DNA of 8,858 nucleotides from Chryseobacterium sp. (GCA_030146295.1 JASLCD010000211.1:1-8858), one strand, 5' to 3'. Counted from the first letter of the stretch, positions 1 to 7,630 are shown. Notes: generated by a model from the sequence alone, not told the origin. A program made the numbers and translations.

Positions 1-413
1 TGAAATTTTCCTTTTTAGAAAAAGAATCTGCCATAAATTATTTTTAGTATTTAGTTTCTATAAATTAATTGGTTCAATCTGGTCTGTTGTAGACCCCTAT
101 AAAGCCTGGCTATGTTTTCTGTCTTGGATAATCCCAATCATACAGAGCTTTAAAATTCCGACAAGTATTGTTCTTAGTAGAAAAATAAAAGTTTAAAATA
201 TGGCTGCTCAAAAAGCAAAGACTGAATAAAAAATATTCGGGTCGTTACAGAAAACAAAGTATAGACTTGGTTAATTAATGTACAAATATACAACAATAAA
301 ATGAATAATCAGGTTTTAAATGATTGATTATCAGAAATGGTTTTACGGCAGAAATGGCGGAATAGCTTTATAGTCTGAGTGTAAGACGATAATAAGAGCC
401 GGAACATGGATAT

Positions 414-440
414 AAAAAAATCCCCAGAACACTGAGGATT
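414..440 (-). terminator. Terminator-like hairpin, minus strand
   Basis: The stem pairs 419-427 with 432-440 (AATCC-c-CAG / CTG-a-GGATT, one C-A mismatch, loop AACA). Read on the minus strand it is followed by seven T (complement of 414-420), the classic intrinsic terminator layout. On the plus strand it is followed by ATAAAAAAA, so it should not terminate there. No gene that would use it is visible immediately upstream on the minus strand. Confidence 0.5.
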
Positions 441-714
441 ATAAAAAAATATATTATAAAAATGAAGTGGTGTATAATACGGGTGGTAGAGTATCAAATG
501 TTATGCCTAAAATTGATGTGTATTTGTGAATTATATAGCTTTGTTTAATATAATGGGGTTGTTTCGGATCATATCTGGCTGGTAAATAGTATTCTATTAA
601 AAAATCTTGTTTATATAAAAATATTAATGTTTCTGCCTCGGTTTACAAGTAAATTCAGAAAAAGAACTGATAATCTTATCTGATTGTAATACAATTCCCG
701 AAAACTTCACCATG

Positions 715-742
715 TTGAGGCCGTTTTTATTATTCATCTTTG
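715..742 (+). promoter_or_regulatory. Likely promoter of the SDR gene
   Basis: TTG at 715-717 is followed after 17 bases by CATCTTTG at 735-742. This is one mismatch from the Bacteroidetes pattern TTG-N17-23-TAnnTTTG. The start codon lies 27 bases further on, which gives a short leader of about 20 bases. It was assigned by pattern match only. Confidence 0.5.
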
Positions 743-769
743 CTTCATTAACATTTAAAAATAAAATCG

Positions 770-1525
770 ATGTCAACACAAAATGTAAAAGGAAAAGTTG
801 TTTTAATTGCCGGAGGAGGTAAAAACCTTGGAGGATTGTTAAGTAGAGATTTTGCAGCGAAAGGAGCAAAACTGGCAATACATTATAACAGTGAAAGCTC
901 AAGAGCAGATAGCGAGAAAACACTTGCTGAGGTACAGGCATTAGGAGCAGAAGCATTTTTGTTCCAGGGAGATCTTACCAAAGTAGACAATATTACAAAA
1001 CTCTTTGATGAAGCAATCTCTCGTTTTGGAGGGATTGATATTGCGATCAATACCGTAGGAATGGTGCTGAAGAAACCATTTTCAGAGACTACAGAAGCAG
1101 AATATGATACCATGTTCAATGTCAATGCAAAATCAGCTTACTTCTTTTTACAGGAAGCCGGTAAAAAACTGAACGATCACGGGAAAATCTGTACCATTGT
1201 TACTTCATTGCTGGCAGCTTATACAGGACTATATTCCACTTATGCAGGAGCAAAAGCACCCGTAGAGCATTTTACAAGAGCTGCTTCTAAAGAATTCGGA
1301 GCGAGAGGAATTTCCGTAACAGCTGTAGCACCCGGCCCAATGGATACGCCTTTCTTCTATGGACAGGAAACGGATGATGCTGTTGCTTATCATAAATCTG
1401 CTTCAGCATTGGGAGGTCTTACCAATATAAAAGATATAGCTCCGCTGGTAGAATTTCTGGTAACAGAAGGCTGGTGGATTACCGGGCAGACCATTTTTGC
1501 TAATGGAGGATATACAACGAGATAA
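770..1525 (+). CDS. SDR family NAD(P)-dependent oxidoreductase
   Basis: This is a classical short-chain dehydrogenase/reductase of 251 residues, the usual length. A cytosolic Rossmann-fold enzyme of this type interconverts an alcohol and a carbonyl with NAD(P)H. The cofactor loop is AGGGKNLGG (residues 14-22), in which Asn19 replaces the middle Gly of TGxxxGxG, as in other 'KNxG' members. GDLT (67-70) is the adenine-contacting acidic motif. Asn119, Ser146, Tyr158 and Lys162 (YAGAK) form the catalytic tetrad. APGPMDTPFF (187-196) follows the usual PG motif, and the C-terminus TGQTIFANGGY is typical of the family. HYNSESS after the second strand has no acidic residue at the NAD-selecting position, which suggests NADPH (inference). 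The start at 770 is supported by the promoter just upstream and by SDR alignment, since residues 8-14 form the first strand. It is monocistronic and ends at a hairpin shared with lgt. The substrate cannot be read from the sequence. Confidence 0.93.
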   Translation: MSTQNVKGKVVLIAGGGKNLGGLLSRDFAAKGAKLAIHYNSESSRADSEKTLAEVQALGAEAFLFQGDLTKVDNITKLFDEAISRFGGIDIAINTVGMVLKKPFSETTEAEYDTMFNVNAKSAYFFLQEAGKKLNDHGKICTIVTSLLAAYTGLYSTYAGAKAPVEHFTRAASKEFGARGISVTAVAPGPMDTPFFYGQETDDAVAYHKSASALGGLTNIKDIAPLVEFLVTEGWWITGQTIFANGGYTTR

Positions 1526-1542
1526 TCTATTGGACCATTCAT

Positions 1543-1585
1543 TAAAAAAAACTCACTGAAAAACTGTTTTCAGTGAGTTGTTATT
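1543..1585. terminator. Bidirectional terminator between SDR and lgt
   Basis: A perfect 13-bp stem pairs 1550-1562 (AACTCACTGAAAA) with 1567-1579, with loop ACTG. On the minus strand it is followed by eight T (complement of 1543-1550), a strong terminator for lgt. On the plus strand it is followed by the weaker GTTATTTT, enough to serve the SDR gene. It sits between two convergent genes. Confidence 0.88.
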
Positions 1586-1603
1586 TTAAAAGAAATCAGG
1601 AAA

Positions 1604-2440
1604 TTAAGTGGTTTTCACCTTTCCTTTTTCCAATATACTTTTGATGATAAAGAATAAACCAAGAAGAACAAAAGGAATACTCAGCAGCTGTCCCATATTC
1701 AGGCTCATTCCGTGCTCAAATTCTACCTGGTCTACCTTGATAAACTCGATCAGAATTCTCATGATGAAGATCAGCAGAATACTGATTCCGAAATAAAACC
1801 CTTTTCCGATCTTAAATATGTTTTTCTTATAAATAAAATACACAGAAAGGAAAATAATAAAATAAGAGATTGCTTCGTAAAGTTGGGCAGGGTGTCTCGG
1901 AAGATCATCTACCTGACGGAAAATAAATGCCCATGGAACATCTGTAGGAACTCCTATGATTTCAGAATTCATCAGATTGGCAAGCCTGATAAAAGTACCA
2001 CCCAATGGAAGTACAATGGCTATGGCATCCAAGACCGTCATGAACGGAATAGAAAACTTTCTTGCATATATAAGAAGCATGATCACCAACCCGATGCCAC
2101 CACCATGACTGGCAAGTCCTGCAAATCCTGTAAAGTGATAGCTTCCGTCCACTCCCTTCTGAATCGGTAATAATATTTCAAGAGGATGCTGGGAATAATA
2201 ATCAAAATCATAAAAAAGACAGTGTCCCAGTCTGGCGCCTAATAAAATTCCTATAAGTGCATAAGAGAACAGCGCTTCATGAGCCTGCGAACTAAGGCCT
2301 TCTTTTTTATAAATACGTTTTAAAATATTTAAGCATAACACAAGTCCTGCAAGAAACAGGATTCCGTAATATTTTAAAGGAAATCCCAAGATATTGACGA
2401 TTTCGGGATTCACATCCCAATTGATATATAATAAATTCAT
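1604..2440 (-). CDS. lgt: Prolipoprotein diacylglyceryl transferase
   Basis: Lgt is an integral inner-membrane enzyme. It moves the diacylglyceryl group of phosphatidylglycerol onto the lipobox cysteine of prolipoproteins, the first step of lipoprotein maturation. The 278 residues are close to the usual length (about 290 in E. coli). Visible marks in order are hydrophobic segments from about residue 22, GARLGHCLFYD (68-78), ASHGGGIG with His112 (the counterpart of E. coli His103), IRLANLMNSEIIG (151-163) with Arg152 and Asn155 (the Lgt signature, diverged from GRxGNFxNxE), HPAQLYE (183-189), Arg228 and Glu232 in RILIEF, and the closing MGQLLSIPFVLLG (249-261). The start at 2440 gives the expected N-terminus before the first membrane segment. 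A TATCTTTG box ends only five bases upstream of the ATG, so the leader is very short or the message is leaderless. The gene is divergent from the deacetylase and ends at the shared hairpin. None of the exported proteins in this window has a clear lipobox. Confidence 0.96.
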   Translation of the reverse strand: MNLLYINWDVNPEIVNILGFPLKYYGILFLAGLVLCLNILKRIYKKEGLSSQAHEALFSYALIGILLGARLGHCLFYDFDYYSQHPLEILLPIQKGVDGSYHFTGFAGLASHGGGIGLVIMLLIYARKFSIPFMTVLDAIAIVLPLGGTFIRLANLMNSEIIGVPTDVPWAFIFRQVDDLPRHPAQLYEAISYFIIFLSVYFIYKKNIFKIGKGFYFGISILLIFIMRILIEFIKVDQVEFEHGMSLNMGQLLSIPFVLLGLFFIIKSILEKGKVKTT

Positions 2441-2445
2441 TCCTG

Positions 2446-2453
2446 CAAAGATA
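2446..2453 (-). promoter_or_regulatory. -7 box of lgt
   Basis: The minus strand reads TATCTTTG, a perfect match to the Bacteroidetes -7 consensus TAnnTTTG. Only CAGGA separates it from the lgt start codon. No TTG is found 17-23 bases further upstream, so the -33 element is weak or absent. The same 12 bases TTATTATCTTTG precede the divergent deacetylase gene. Confidence 0.5.
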
Positions 2454-2583
2454 ATAAAATAGGATTTTCCGGACAGGATGATAGGAATGGAAATGATTTG
2501 TTTTGAGTATTAATGTGTTATGGTTATATTTTATCCTCCAAGAAATTTACGCATCTAAAACCTGCTGTATGGTTTCTCCTTAT

Positions 2584-2591
2584 TATCTTTG
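2584..2591 (+). promoter_or_regulatory. -7 box of the deacetylase gene
   Basis: TATCTTTG is a perfect TAnnTTTG match, 16 bases before the ATG at 2608. It lies downstream of the alternative in-frame ATG at 2503, so it argues for the later start. No clear -33 TTG is visible at the expected spacing. Confidence 0.5.
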
Positions 2592-2607
2592 TGGTAAATC
2601 ACCTATT

Positions 2608-3354
2608 ATGAACAGACTGTGTATCACCATCGTTGGTATTCTTTTTATGGCAGGCAATTGCCTGTATTCTCAAAAAACCGGCACACAGCCTTCCGATAAA
2701 TGCTATATCTACCTTACCTTTGATGATGGTCCGCTTAATGGCAGTGAAAATATCAATGATATTATTTTAAAAGAGAAAATCAAAATCAGTGTTTTCATGG
2801 TGGGGGAGCATGTCATCAAAGACAAGCAGATGGATACTTACGCCAAATATTATGACCAGAACCCTTATATTGACGAATATAACCACAGCTTTACCCATGC
2901 CAATGATCATTATGAAGCTTTTTATAATGATGCGGAAAAGTCTGTGAAAGACGTCCTTTACAATCAGGCTCTGTTGAAGCTGCCTTATAAAATAGTGCGT
3001 CTGCCGGGGCGTAATATGTGGCGTTTGGGAGGAAGATCGAAAAATGATGTGGCCAACGGTATACAGACTGCAGATCAGCTGGCAGCCCAGGGATATAAAG
3101 TGATGGGCTGGGATGTGGAATGGCAGCATCGCCCTGCTGACGGAACTCCTGTACAAACCGTGAATGAAATGTATACAGCTGTTCAGAAACTTTGTACATC
3201 CGATAAAACTTTTACAAAAAACAATGTAGTGATGCTTATTCACGATGAAATGTTCCAGAAATCCTGGGAAGAGTCCGAACTGAAGCAGCTGATCGATCTC
3301 CTGAGAGCAAACCCTGATTATATCTTTGAACAGATGAGGTTTTACCCTCAATAA
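2608..3354 (+). CDS. Secreted polysaccharide deacetylase family protein (CE4/NodB)
   Basis: The protein has 248 residues with a signal peptide (MNRL, hydrophobic core to about residue 18, cleavage probably near YSQ at 20-22), so it acts in the periplasm or outside. CE4 enzymes are metal-dependent and remove N- or O-acetyl groups from chitin, peptidoglycan or other glycans. All family motifs are seen: TFDDGP (37-42, catalytic base and metal Asp), HSFTH (93-97, metal His pair), RLPGRNMW (131-138), WDVEW (168-172) and LIHDE (210-214, catalytic His). The frame is open from 2503, but that would add 35 residues before the signal peptide, and the -7 box at 2584 lies inside that extension, so 2608 was chosen. 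Cys18 is not in a lipobox (AGNC), so it is not an evident lipoprotein. The gene is divergent from lgt and 68 bases before the transporter with no terminator between. Its glycan target is unknown. Confidence 0.9.
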   Translation: MNRLCITIVGILFMAGNCLYSQKTGTQPSDKCYIYLTFDDGPLNGSENINDIILKEKIKISVFMVGEHVIKDKQMDTYAKYYDQNPYIDEYNHSFTHANDHYEAFYNDAEKSVKDVLYNQALLKLPYKIVRLPGRNMWRLGGRSKNDVANGIQTADQLAAQGYKVMGWDVEWQHRPADGTPVQTVNEMYTAVQKLCTSDKTFTKNNVVMLIHDEMFQKSWEESELKQLIDLLRANPDYIFEQMRFYPQ

Positions 3355-3422
3355 GAACATAATTTAAAATGATTCTTGATGAAACATTTGGTAACTTTAT
3401 CCTACCACCAAAATAAAAAGTT

Positions 3423-4118
3423 ATGCATCATCAGCTGGAGAAACATTATGTAAACAGGGTAGGCTGGCTTCGCGCGGCTGTATTGGGAGCAAATGATGGT
3501 TTGTTATCTACAACAAGTATCGTGATCGGGGTTGCAGCTGCAGAACCGGAGCGGCCTATCATCATTCTTGCAGCACTGGCAGGGATGATTGCCGGGGCAA
3601 TGTCTATGGCAGCAGGAGAATATGTTTCTGTAAGTTCACAGGAAGATACGGAGAAAGCAGATTTACTTCGTGAAAAACGTGAGCTTGAAGAAATGCCGGA
3701 AATAGAACTCAGAGAACTTGCTAAAGTATATGAAAGAAGAGGCTGTAGCAAAGAAACAGCCATGCAGGTTGCTATTGAACTTACAGAACATGATGCACTT
3801 GGAGCACATGCCCGTGATGAACTCGGAATTAATGAAATAACACAGGCAAAACCTTTGCAGGCAGCAGTAGCTTCATTCGGTTCATTTGCCGTAGGAGCTT
3901 TATTACCATTTACAGTTTCCCTTTTGGCTCCTCTTAAACAGATGGTATATTTCCAGTATGGGTTTTCAATTATATTTTTGATGCTTTTGGGAGCCGTTTC
4001 TGCGAGGGCCGGAGGTTCCAGTATTAAAATAGCGGTGTTGAGGATCTGTTTCTGGGGAACCGTTGCAATGGGAATTACAGCATTAGTAGGACATATTTTC
4101 GGGGTCAATGTAGCTTAA
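3423..4118 (+). CDS. VIT1/CCC1 family Fe/Mn transporter
   Basis: This membrane protein of 231 residues belongs to the family of plant VIT1 and yeast CCC1, which move Fe(II) or Mn(II) out of the cytosol in exchange for protons. The arrangement fits: two N-terminal membrane segments (about 18-40 and 44-66), a charged cytosolic insert (about 72-140) and three more membrane segments (about 145-168, 174-195, 203-225). Key stretches are LGANDGLLST (21-30), whose Asp25 corresponds to the pore aspartate of VIT1, and GAMSMAAGEYVSV (58-70) with Met60/Met62 and Glu66. The insert is rich in glutamates (Glu74, Glu77, Glu85-Glu90, Glu119, Glu122), as expected for the metal-binding helices. The start at 3423 follows an A-rich stretch and matches the usual N-terminus of bacterial members. 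In a bacterium it probably exports excess iron or manganese, and the metal cannot be told from sequence. It lies between the deacetylase and the peptidase with no terminator on either side. Confidence 0.9.
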   Translation: MHHQLEKHYVNRVGWLRAAVLGANDGLLSTTSIVIGVAAAEPERPIIILAALAGMIAGAMSMAAGEYVSVSSQEDTEKADLLREKRELEEMPEIELRELAKVYERRGCSKETAMQVAIELTEHDALGAHARDELGINEITQAKPLQAAVASFGSFAVGALLPFTVSLLAPLKQMVYFQYGFSIIFLMLLGAVSARAGGSSIKIAVLRICFWGTVAMGITALVGHIFGVNVA

Positions 4119-4208
4119 AGGTTGTAGTATCTCTGTCTGAACTGGAGGTAAAAATTATTTACATCTATATGCCTTTAAAAGTGTATTTTACATCGCAAAT
4201 TTAAATAA

Positions 4209-5927
4209 ATGAAGAAAATTTTTATTTTGTTTTTTGTGATTGTTATCCATGCTGCACTATATGCTCAAAAAGACCGATACCTCTATTTTATGAAGACCTG
4301 GAATTTCATACAATATTATCATCCTGATGTTGCCAGCGGAAAAAAAGATGCAGACAGTTTGTTTTTGGAGACTATCGGGACAGTGGATGGGAAATCAGAT
4401 GAAAATACAGTCATTACCCTCTTATCAGCCAACCTTAATCATAAATTTTCCGGCACTCCGGTTATTGATAACCAGAAAGATGTACTCTCTGTGAATCAAA
4501 ACTTCAGATGGTATCAGAAAAATAAAAAAGTAAGTTCAGAAAACAAAACATTGCTGAATGATATTTATAGCCATAGATTCATTGCTGAAAATGATAAGAA
4601 AGAAATACTATCCGATTCCAGAACAAAAGAATTTAAAAAAGATGAAAACCTGCCGTTAGCCTACCGCCTGCTGGCATTGGCCAAATTGCAGGGAGCGATT
4701 GATTATCTTTATCCGCATAAATATCTGATGGAGAAAAATGCGGAAGCTTACTTCTCAGATTTAGTAGACCAGACGATTCGCTGTACATCAAGAAAAGACT
4801 TTGAGGTTATTCTGGCAAAAGTGGTTTCAACAATGGAAGATTCCCATTCTTTCAGGTTTTATGACCAGCTGAATTATAAAAATGAAATTTTCCACAGATC
4901 CTATTATCCACCCTTTGATTATGTGATTTTGAATGATCATTTGCTGGTAACTCACCTTCTTTTACCGGAGATATGTTCTAAAGCGAATATCCATATTGGA
5001 GATAGAATAACGGAGGTTAGCGGTAAAAGTGTCCGTCAGATTATAAAAGAAAAGAAAGATTTGCTCTCTGGTTCCAATTCTGAAACACTTTTGTACCTGA
5101 TGTCAGATTATCAGAAAAACCTGATCTGGCCTGATGACCAGTCCCTTAAAGAGCTGAAGATTCGGTCAAAAGATAATAAAACTTACCATATAGAGACGGA
5201 GTTTGTCAATTTCACAGACAAAAAGCAACGGGATATTGTGACAGAATATATCCAAAGCAAAAACCGTCTGAAGAAGCAGTATAAAATGGTTCATAAGGAC
5301 ATTGCTTATTTTAAAATCAATGATGTGTTTGCCTTTACAGAGAATATTCCTGATGATAAACTGGACGATCGTATGGATGCTGTTTTTAAAGAAGCTTCAT
5401 CAAAAAAAGCAATTGTTTTTGACATGCGCGGATATCCGGATTGGGGCGGATTTGTATTCCATTATGTCTACAAATACTTCTCGCCTGTAGAGAATCATTT
5501 TGGAAAATATTACAAACCCAATGTAAAAAATACAGGAACCTATATCCCTATCAGCTATGAAGATTTTGGAACCTATTATTATGATATTAAAAATAAAACC
5601 GTTCATCCGTACAAAGGAAAGGTTTTCCTGATCGTTAATCCGGAAACCTTAAGTATGAGCGAGTGGAATACGATGAATCTTCAAAATATCTTTCCCCAGT
5701 CCAGAACCATTGGTCAGAGAACAGCAGGTGCAGATGGTGATGTCAGAACGGTAAAACTGCCAGGCGGATATAATCTCGAATTTACCGGAAATGGTATTTT
5801 CTATTATGACAACTCGCAGACTCAAAAAGTTGGAGTGAGAATCAATGACTATATTCAATATTCTGATGATGATATTATTCAGAAACGGGATCTTGAACTT
5901 GAAAAGGTTTTAAAAGGTCTCAACTAA
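4209..5927 (+). CDS. Exported S41 family (tricorn-like) peptidase
   Basis: The protein has 572 residues with a signal peptide ending LYAQ (17-20). The C-terminal half matches family S41, serine peptidases of the tail-specific/tricorn group. A PDZ-like region (about 240-285, with IHIGDRITEVSGKSV) precedes the core: AIVFDMRGYPDWGG (401-414), then LIVNPETLSMSEWNTM (474-489) with probable nucleophile Ser482, then GQRTAGADGD (502-511), and the closing VGVRINDY...RDLELEKVL. In CtpA/Prc enzymes a lysine of TxGKG lies about 25 residues after the serine. Here that site reads TAGADG, so the Ser-Lys dyad is missing. MEDSHSF (209-215) places His213 where tricorn/IRBP-type members have a catalytic histidine, so a Ser-His mechanism is likely (inference). 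The N-terminal region has two related segments, KTWNFIQYYHP (29-39) and KLQGAIDYLYPH (159-170). It starts 90 bases after the transporter and ends before a strong terminator. The substrate is unknown. Confidence 0.88.
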   Translation: MKKIFILFFVIVIHAALYAQKDRYLYFMKTWNFIQYYHPDVASGKKDADSLFLETIGTVDGKSDENTVITLLSANLNHKFSGTPVIDNQKDVLSVNQNFRWYQKNKKVSSENKTLLNDIYSHRFIAENDKKEILSDSRTKEFKKDENLPLAYRLLALAKLQGAIDYLYPHKYLMEKNAEAYFSDLVDQTIRCTSRKDFEVILAKVVSTMEDSHSFRFYDQLNYKNEIFHRSYYPPFDYVILNDHLLVTHLLLPEICSKANIHIGDRITEVSGKSVRQIIKEKKDLLSGSNSETLLYLMSDYQKNLIWPDDQSLKELKIRSKDNKTYHIETEFVNFTDKKQRDIVTEYIQSKNRLKKQYKMVHKDIAYFKINDVFAFTENIPDDKLDDRMDAVFKEASSKKAIVFDMRGYPDWGGFVFHYVYKYFSPVENHFGKYYKPNVKNTGTYIPISYEDFGTYYYDIKNKTVHPYKGKVFLIVNPETLSMSEWNTMNLQNIFPQSRTIGQRTAGADGDVRTVKLPGGYNLEFTGNGIFYYDNSQTQKVGVRINDYIQYSDDDIIQKRDLELEKVLKGLN

Positions 5928-5940
5928 TTTAAACAGACTA

Positions 5941-5990
5941 TTAAAATAAAAAATAAGAACCCCTGCATTTTAAAATGCAGGGGTTCTTTA
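5941..5990. terminator. Bidirectional terminator, perfect 34-base palindrome
   Basis: AAGAACCCCTGCATTTT (5955-5971) is followed directly by its exact reverse complement (5972-5988). It can fold as a GC-rich stem capped by A/T bases. The plus side ends TTCTTTA, while the minus side runs into TTATTTTTTATTTTAA, so it is a better terminator for the minus-strand gene. It lies between the convergent S41 peptidase and surface protein genes. Confidence 0.88.
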
Positions 5991-6067
5991 GTATTTGTGT
6001 TGATAGAATTTTTGCCTGGTTGAGGTAAAAGGGAACTTTTACCTGTTTTTTGTTTTTATTCGAAAGA

Positions 6068-7465
6068 TTAATCAATACGAACTACGTTGATTGTAAACGG
6101 AGCTATAATATTGGTTGTATTCGGTGTTGATCCGAAAGTAAGTGCCTGAAATGAAAGAACCTGACCTGCATTCATTTTTAGTAATGTAGTATTGGTGCAC
6201 GTAACAAATGAGGGCGCTCCGGATGCTTCCGGCAGGGGAACTTTAGTATTGGTAAATGACTGCTGAATCCCGTTCAGGCTGATCTGGGCATACCCTAAAT
6301 ACCCGTCTCCACCATCTTCTGTTGCTCCTCTTTGAGGGTAATTAATTACAAAATCAACTTTATATAATCCTGTTGCAGAAGCTGTAAAAGTATTACCCGT
6401 CATTTCACTGAGATTATCAAAAGTTTTTGCTGATGTTGCCGTATTTACAAAAGTATTGTTTGTTGTAATGACTACTATTCCGGTGCCTCTTGCAGCACTG
6501 ATGCTTGATGAATTTTGTAATTGTACAACACCTGTACTGTTCACGGTTAAGCTTCCTGCAGTTCCTGAAGAAGCCTGCAACCCTTCCAGTCTTATTGGGT
6601 TCGTAGCATTAATGTGGAGTTTATTGGTTGCTGAAGATGTTCCGATTCCTACATTTCCTGATATGGGATTGATTCTCATTCTTTCAATCAAACCGCCTCC
6701 GGTAGAATTTCCAATGTAAAAATCTTCTTCCGAACCATTGGTGAGTGTTGCTCCCGTTCTTACAGATCCTAATGCCCAGTTTCCGCCTCCTGAAGAAGGC
6801 CCGCTATTGGTAAAGCCAAGCAATGAAAAATTTCCTGTAGCCAAAGCAGAAGTGTTTCTTAAAGCAACAATTCCGTATTGGTTGGTTCCTGCAGTAGCAT
6901 CAATCAGATTGTAACGGTTTGAAACTGGAGTGGTGGACACTACATGGAATCTTGTTTCAGGAGAGCTTGTTCCCAATCCGGTTCTGTGATTGGCTCCATC
7001 TACAGAGAATGTAGTCCCGTCAATAGAAAAGCCATTGATCGCTGTGGTTGTAAATGCCAGAGTATTGGCATTTTGGGTCACGACTCTGTTTCCTGAAAGA
7101 CTTCCGTCCGTATTGTAAAGATTCATGGCAAAAGGAACCCATTGAAATCCGGTAAAATAATAATATCCGATATTATCAATACTTCCAACCTCTGCTATAC
7201 TTGGGGTGGTACCCGTTGGTGAAGTAATGTCTGTAATATAAACGATAGCCCCTTTCTGAGCACTACCATAAGTTCCGGCGTCTTTTGATGCTAATTGCTG
7301 CTTGGATACTCTTGGAGGAAGAATGCCGTCCCTCATATTGGTGTTGGTACTTCCTACAATATCTAAAGTTGCCTGTGGATCAGAAGTATTAATCCCTACT
7401 TGTGCATATGCGATTGCAGTTGTACTGCATAATGCGATCAGGGAATAAAGTTGTTTAATTTTCAT
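6068..7465 (-). CDS. Exported surface-type protein with VGIxTxxP motifs and a C1q-like C-terminus
   Basis: The protein has 465 residues with a signal peptide ending AYAQ (19-22), and the mature chain starts at VGINTSDPQATLDI (23-36). This motif recurs with variation at 162-175 (TGLGTSSPETRFHV) and 272-285 (VGIGTSSATNKLHI). Such motifs are common in Bacteroidetes exported proteins and in tail-fibre-like fibrous proteins. GILPPRVSKQQL (47-58) is another stretch often seen after the first motif. The middle is rich in Ser, Thr, Gly and Asn with little Cys or Lys. The last 110 or so residues resemble the C1q/TNF jelly roll: FTASATGLYKVDFVINY (360-376), ISLNGIQQS (395-403), LLKMNAGQVLSFQAL (428-442) and a final hydrophobic strand IIAPFTINVVRI. 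C1q-like heads usually trimerise and bind ligands, so a trimeric surface fibre or adhesin is plausible (inference). No type IX sorting tail is evident. The gene is flanked by terminators and seems to be transcribed alone. The exact function is unknown. Confidence 0.8.
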   Translation of the reverse strand: MKIKQLYSLIALCSTTAIAYAQVGINTSDPQATLDIVGSTNTNMRDGILPPRVSKQQLASKDAGTYGSAQKGAIVYITDITSPTGTTPSIAEVGSIDNIGYYYFTGFQWVPFAMNLYNTDGSLSGNRVVTQNANTLAFTTTAINGFSIDGTTFSVDGANHRTGLGTSSPETRFHVVSTTPVSNRYNLIDATAGTNQYGIVALRNTSALATGNFSLLGFTNSGPSSGGGNWALGSVRTGATLTNGSEEDFYIGNSTGGGLIERMRINPISGNVGIGTSSATNKLHINATNPIRLEGLQASSGTAGSLTVNSTGVVQLQNSSSISAARGTGIVVITTNNTFVNTATSAKTFDNLSEMTGNTFTASATGLYKVDFVINYPQRGATEDGGDGYLGYAQISLNGIQQSFTNTKVPLPEASGAPSFVTCTNTTLLKMNAGQVLSFQALTFGSTPNTTNIIAPFTINVVRID

Positions 7466-7548
7466 ATTTAAGTTTATTTTAGTTTTTATTTTTTCGATGT
7501 TTATATTTTAAACTAAATTGTTTTAATGAAAAATGATAAACTAAGCCA

Positions 7549-7556
7549 CAAATGTA
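7549..7556 (-). promoter_or_regulatory. -7 box of the surface protein gene
   Basis: The minus strand reads TACATTTG, a perfect TAnnTTTG match, 83 bases before the start codon at 7465. No TTG is found at the expected -33 distance. The leader would be about 75-80 bases, AT-rich, ending in A-rich sequence before the ATG. Confidence 0.45.
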
Positions 7557-7602
7557 TTTTTATTTTAGATCTTATGATTACGTATAAATACTACATTTTA
7601 TG

Positions 7603-7630
7603 AAAAAATGCCTGCTGAAGTAGGTTTTTT
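7603..7630. terminator. Small bidirectional terminator-like hairpin
   Basis: CCTGC (7611-7615) pairs with GTAGG (7620-7624), including one G-T pair, around a TGAA loop. Six T follow on the plus strand (7625-7630), and six A lie on the left (7603-7608), so the minus strand also has a T-run. It sits just upstream of the surface protein promoter and could insulate it from transcription arriving from the right. No gene ending here was recognised. Confidence 0.5.

Larger units (their letters stand above)
1..769. other. Gene-free region left of the SDR gene
   Basis: No convincing coding region was found on either strand. Open frames here are short, lack recognisable domains and read like translated AT-rich spacer. 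Visible items are a small GGTCT/AGACC hairpin (81-95), a perfect TATATTTG -7 match on the minus strand (290 to 283) with no recognisable -33 partner and no gene after it inside the window, a terminator-like hairpin at 414-440, and the SDR promoter at 715-742. A 37-codon minus-strand frame (624-737, starting MNNKNGLNMV) overlaps that promoter and is probably chance. Confidence 0.6.

Noticed and set aside
309..497. Minus-strand 62-codon frame
   Set aside because: It runs through the terminator hairpin at 414-440, has a biased Phe/Tyr/Ser translation and no recognisable family.
624..956. Minus-strand 110-codon frame overlapping the SDR gene start
   Set aside because: Most of it is antisense to the SDR gene with low-complexity Leu-rich translation, and no domain is visible.
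2503..2607. In-frame N-terminal extension of the deacetylase (start at 2503)
   Set aside because: It would bury the signal peptide behind 35 extra residues and would place the perfect -7 box (2584-2591) inside the coding region. The start at 2608 is better.
2767..3360. 197-codon minus-strand frame across the deacetylase
   Set aside because: It is antisense to a gene with all five CE4 motifs, and its own translation shows no domain.
3446..4108. 220-codon minus-strand frame across the metal transporter
   Set aside because: It is an antisense shadow of a clear VIT-family gene, with Ser/Ala/Pro-rich translation typical of such shadows.
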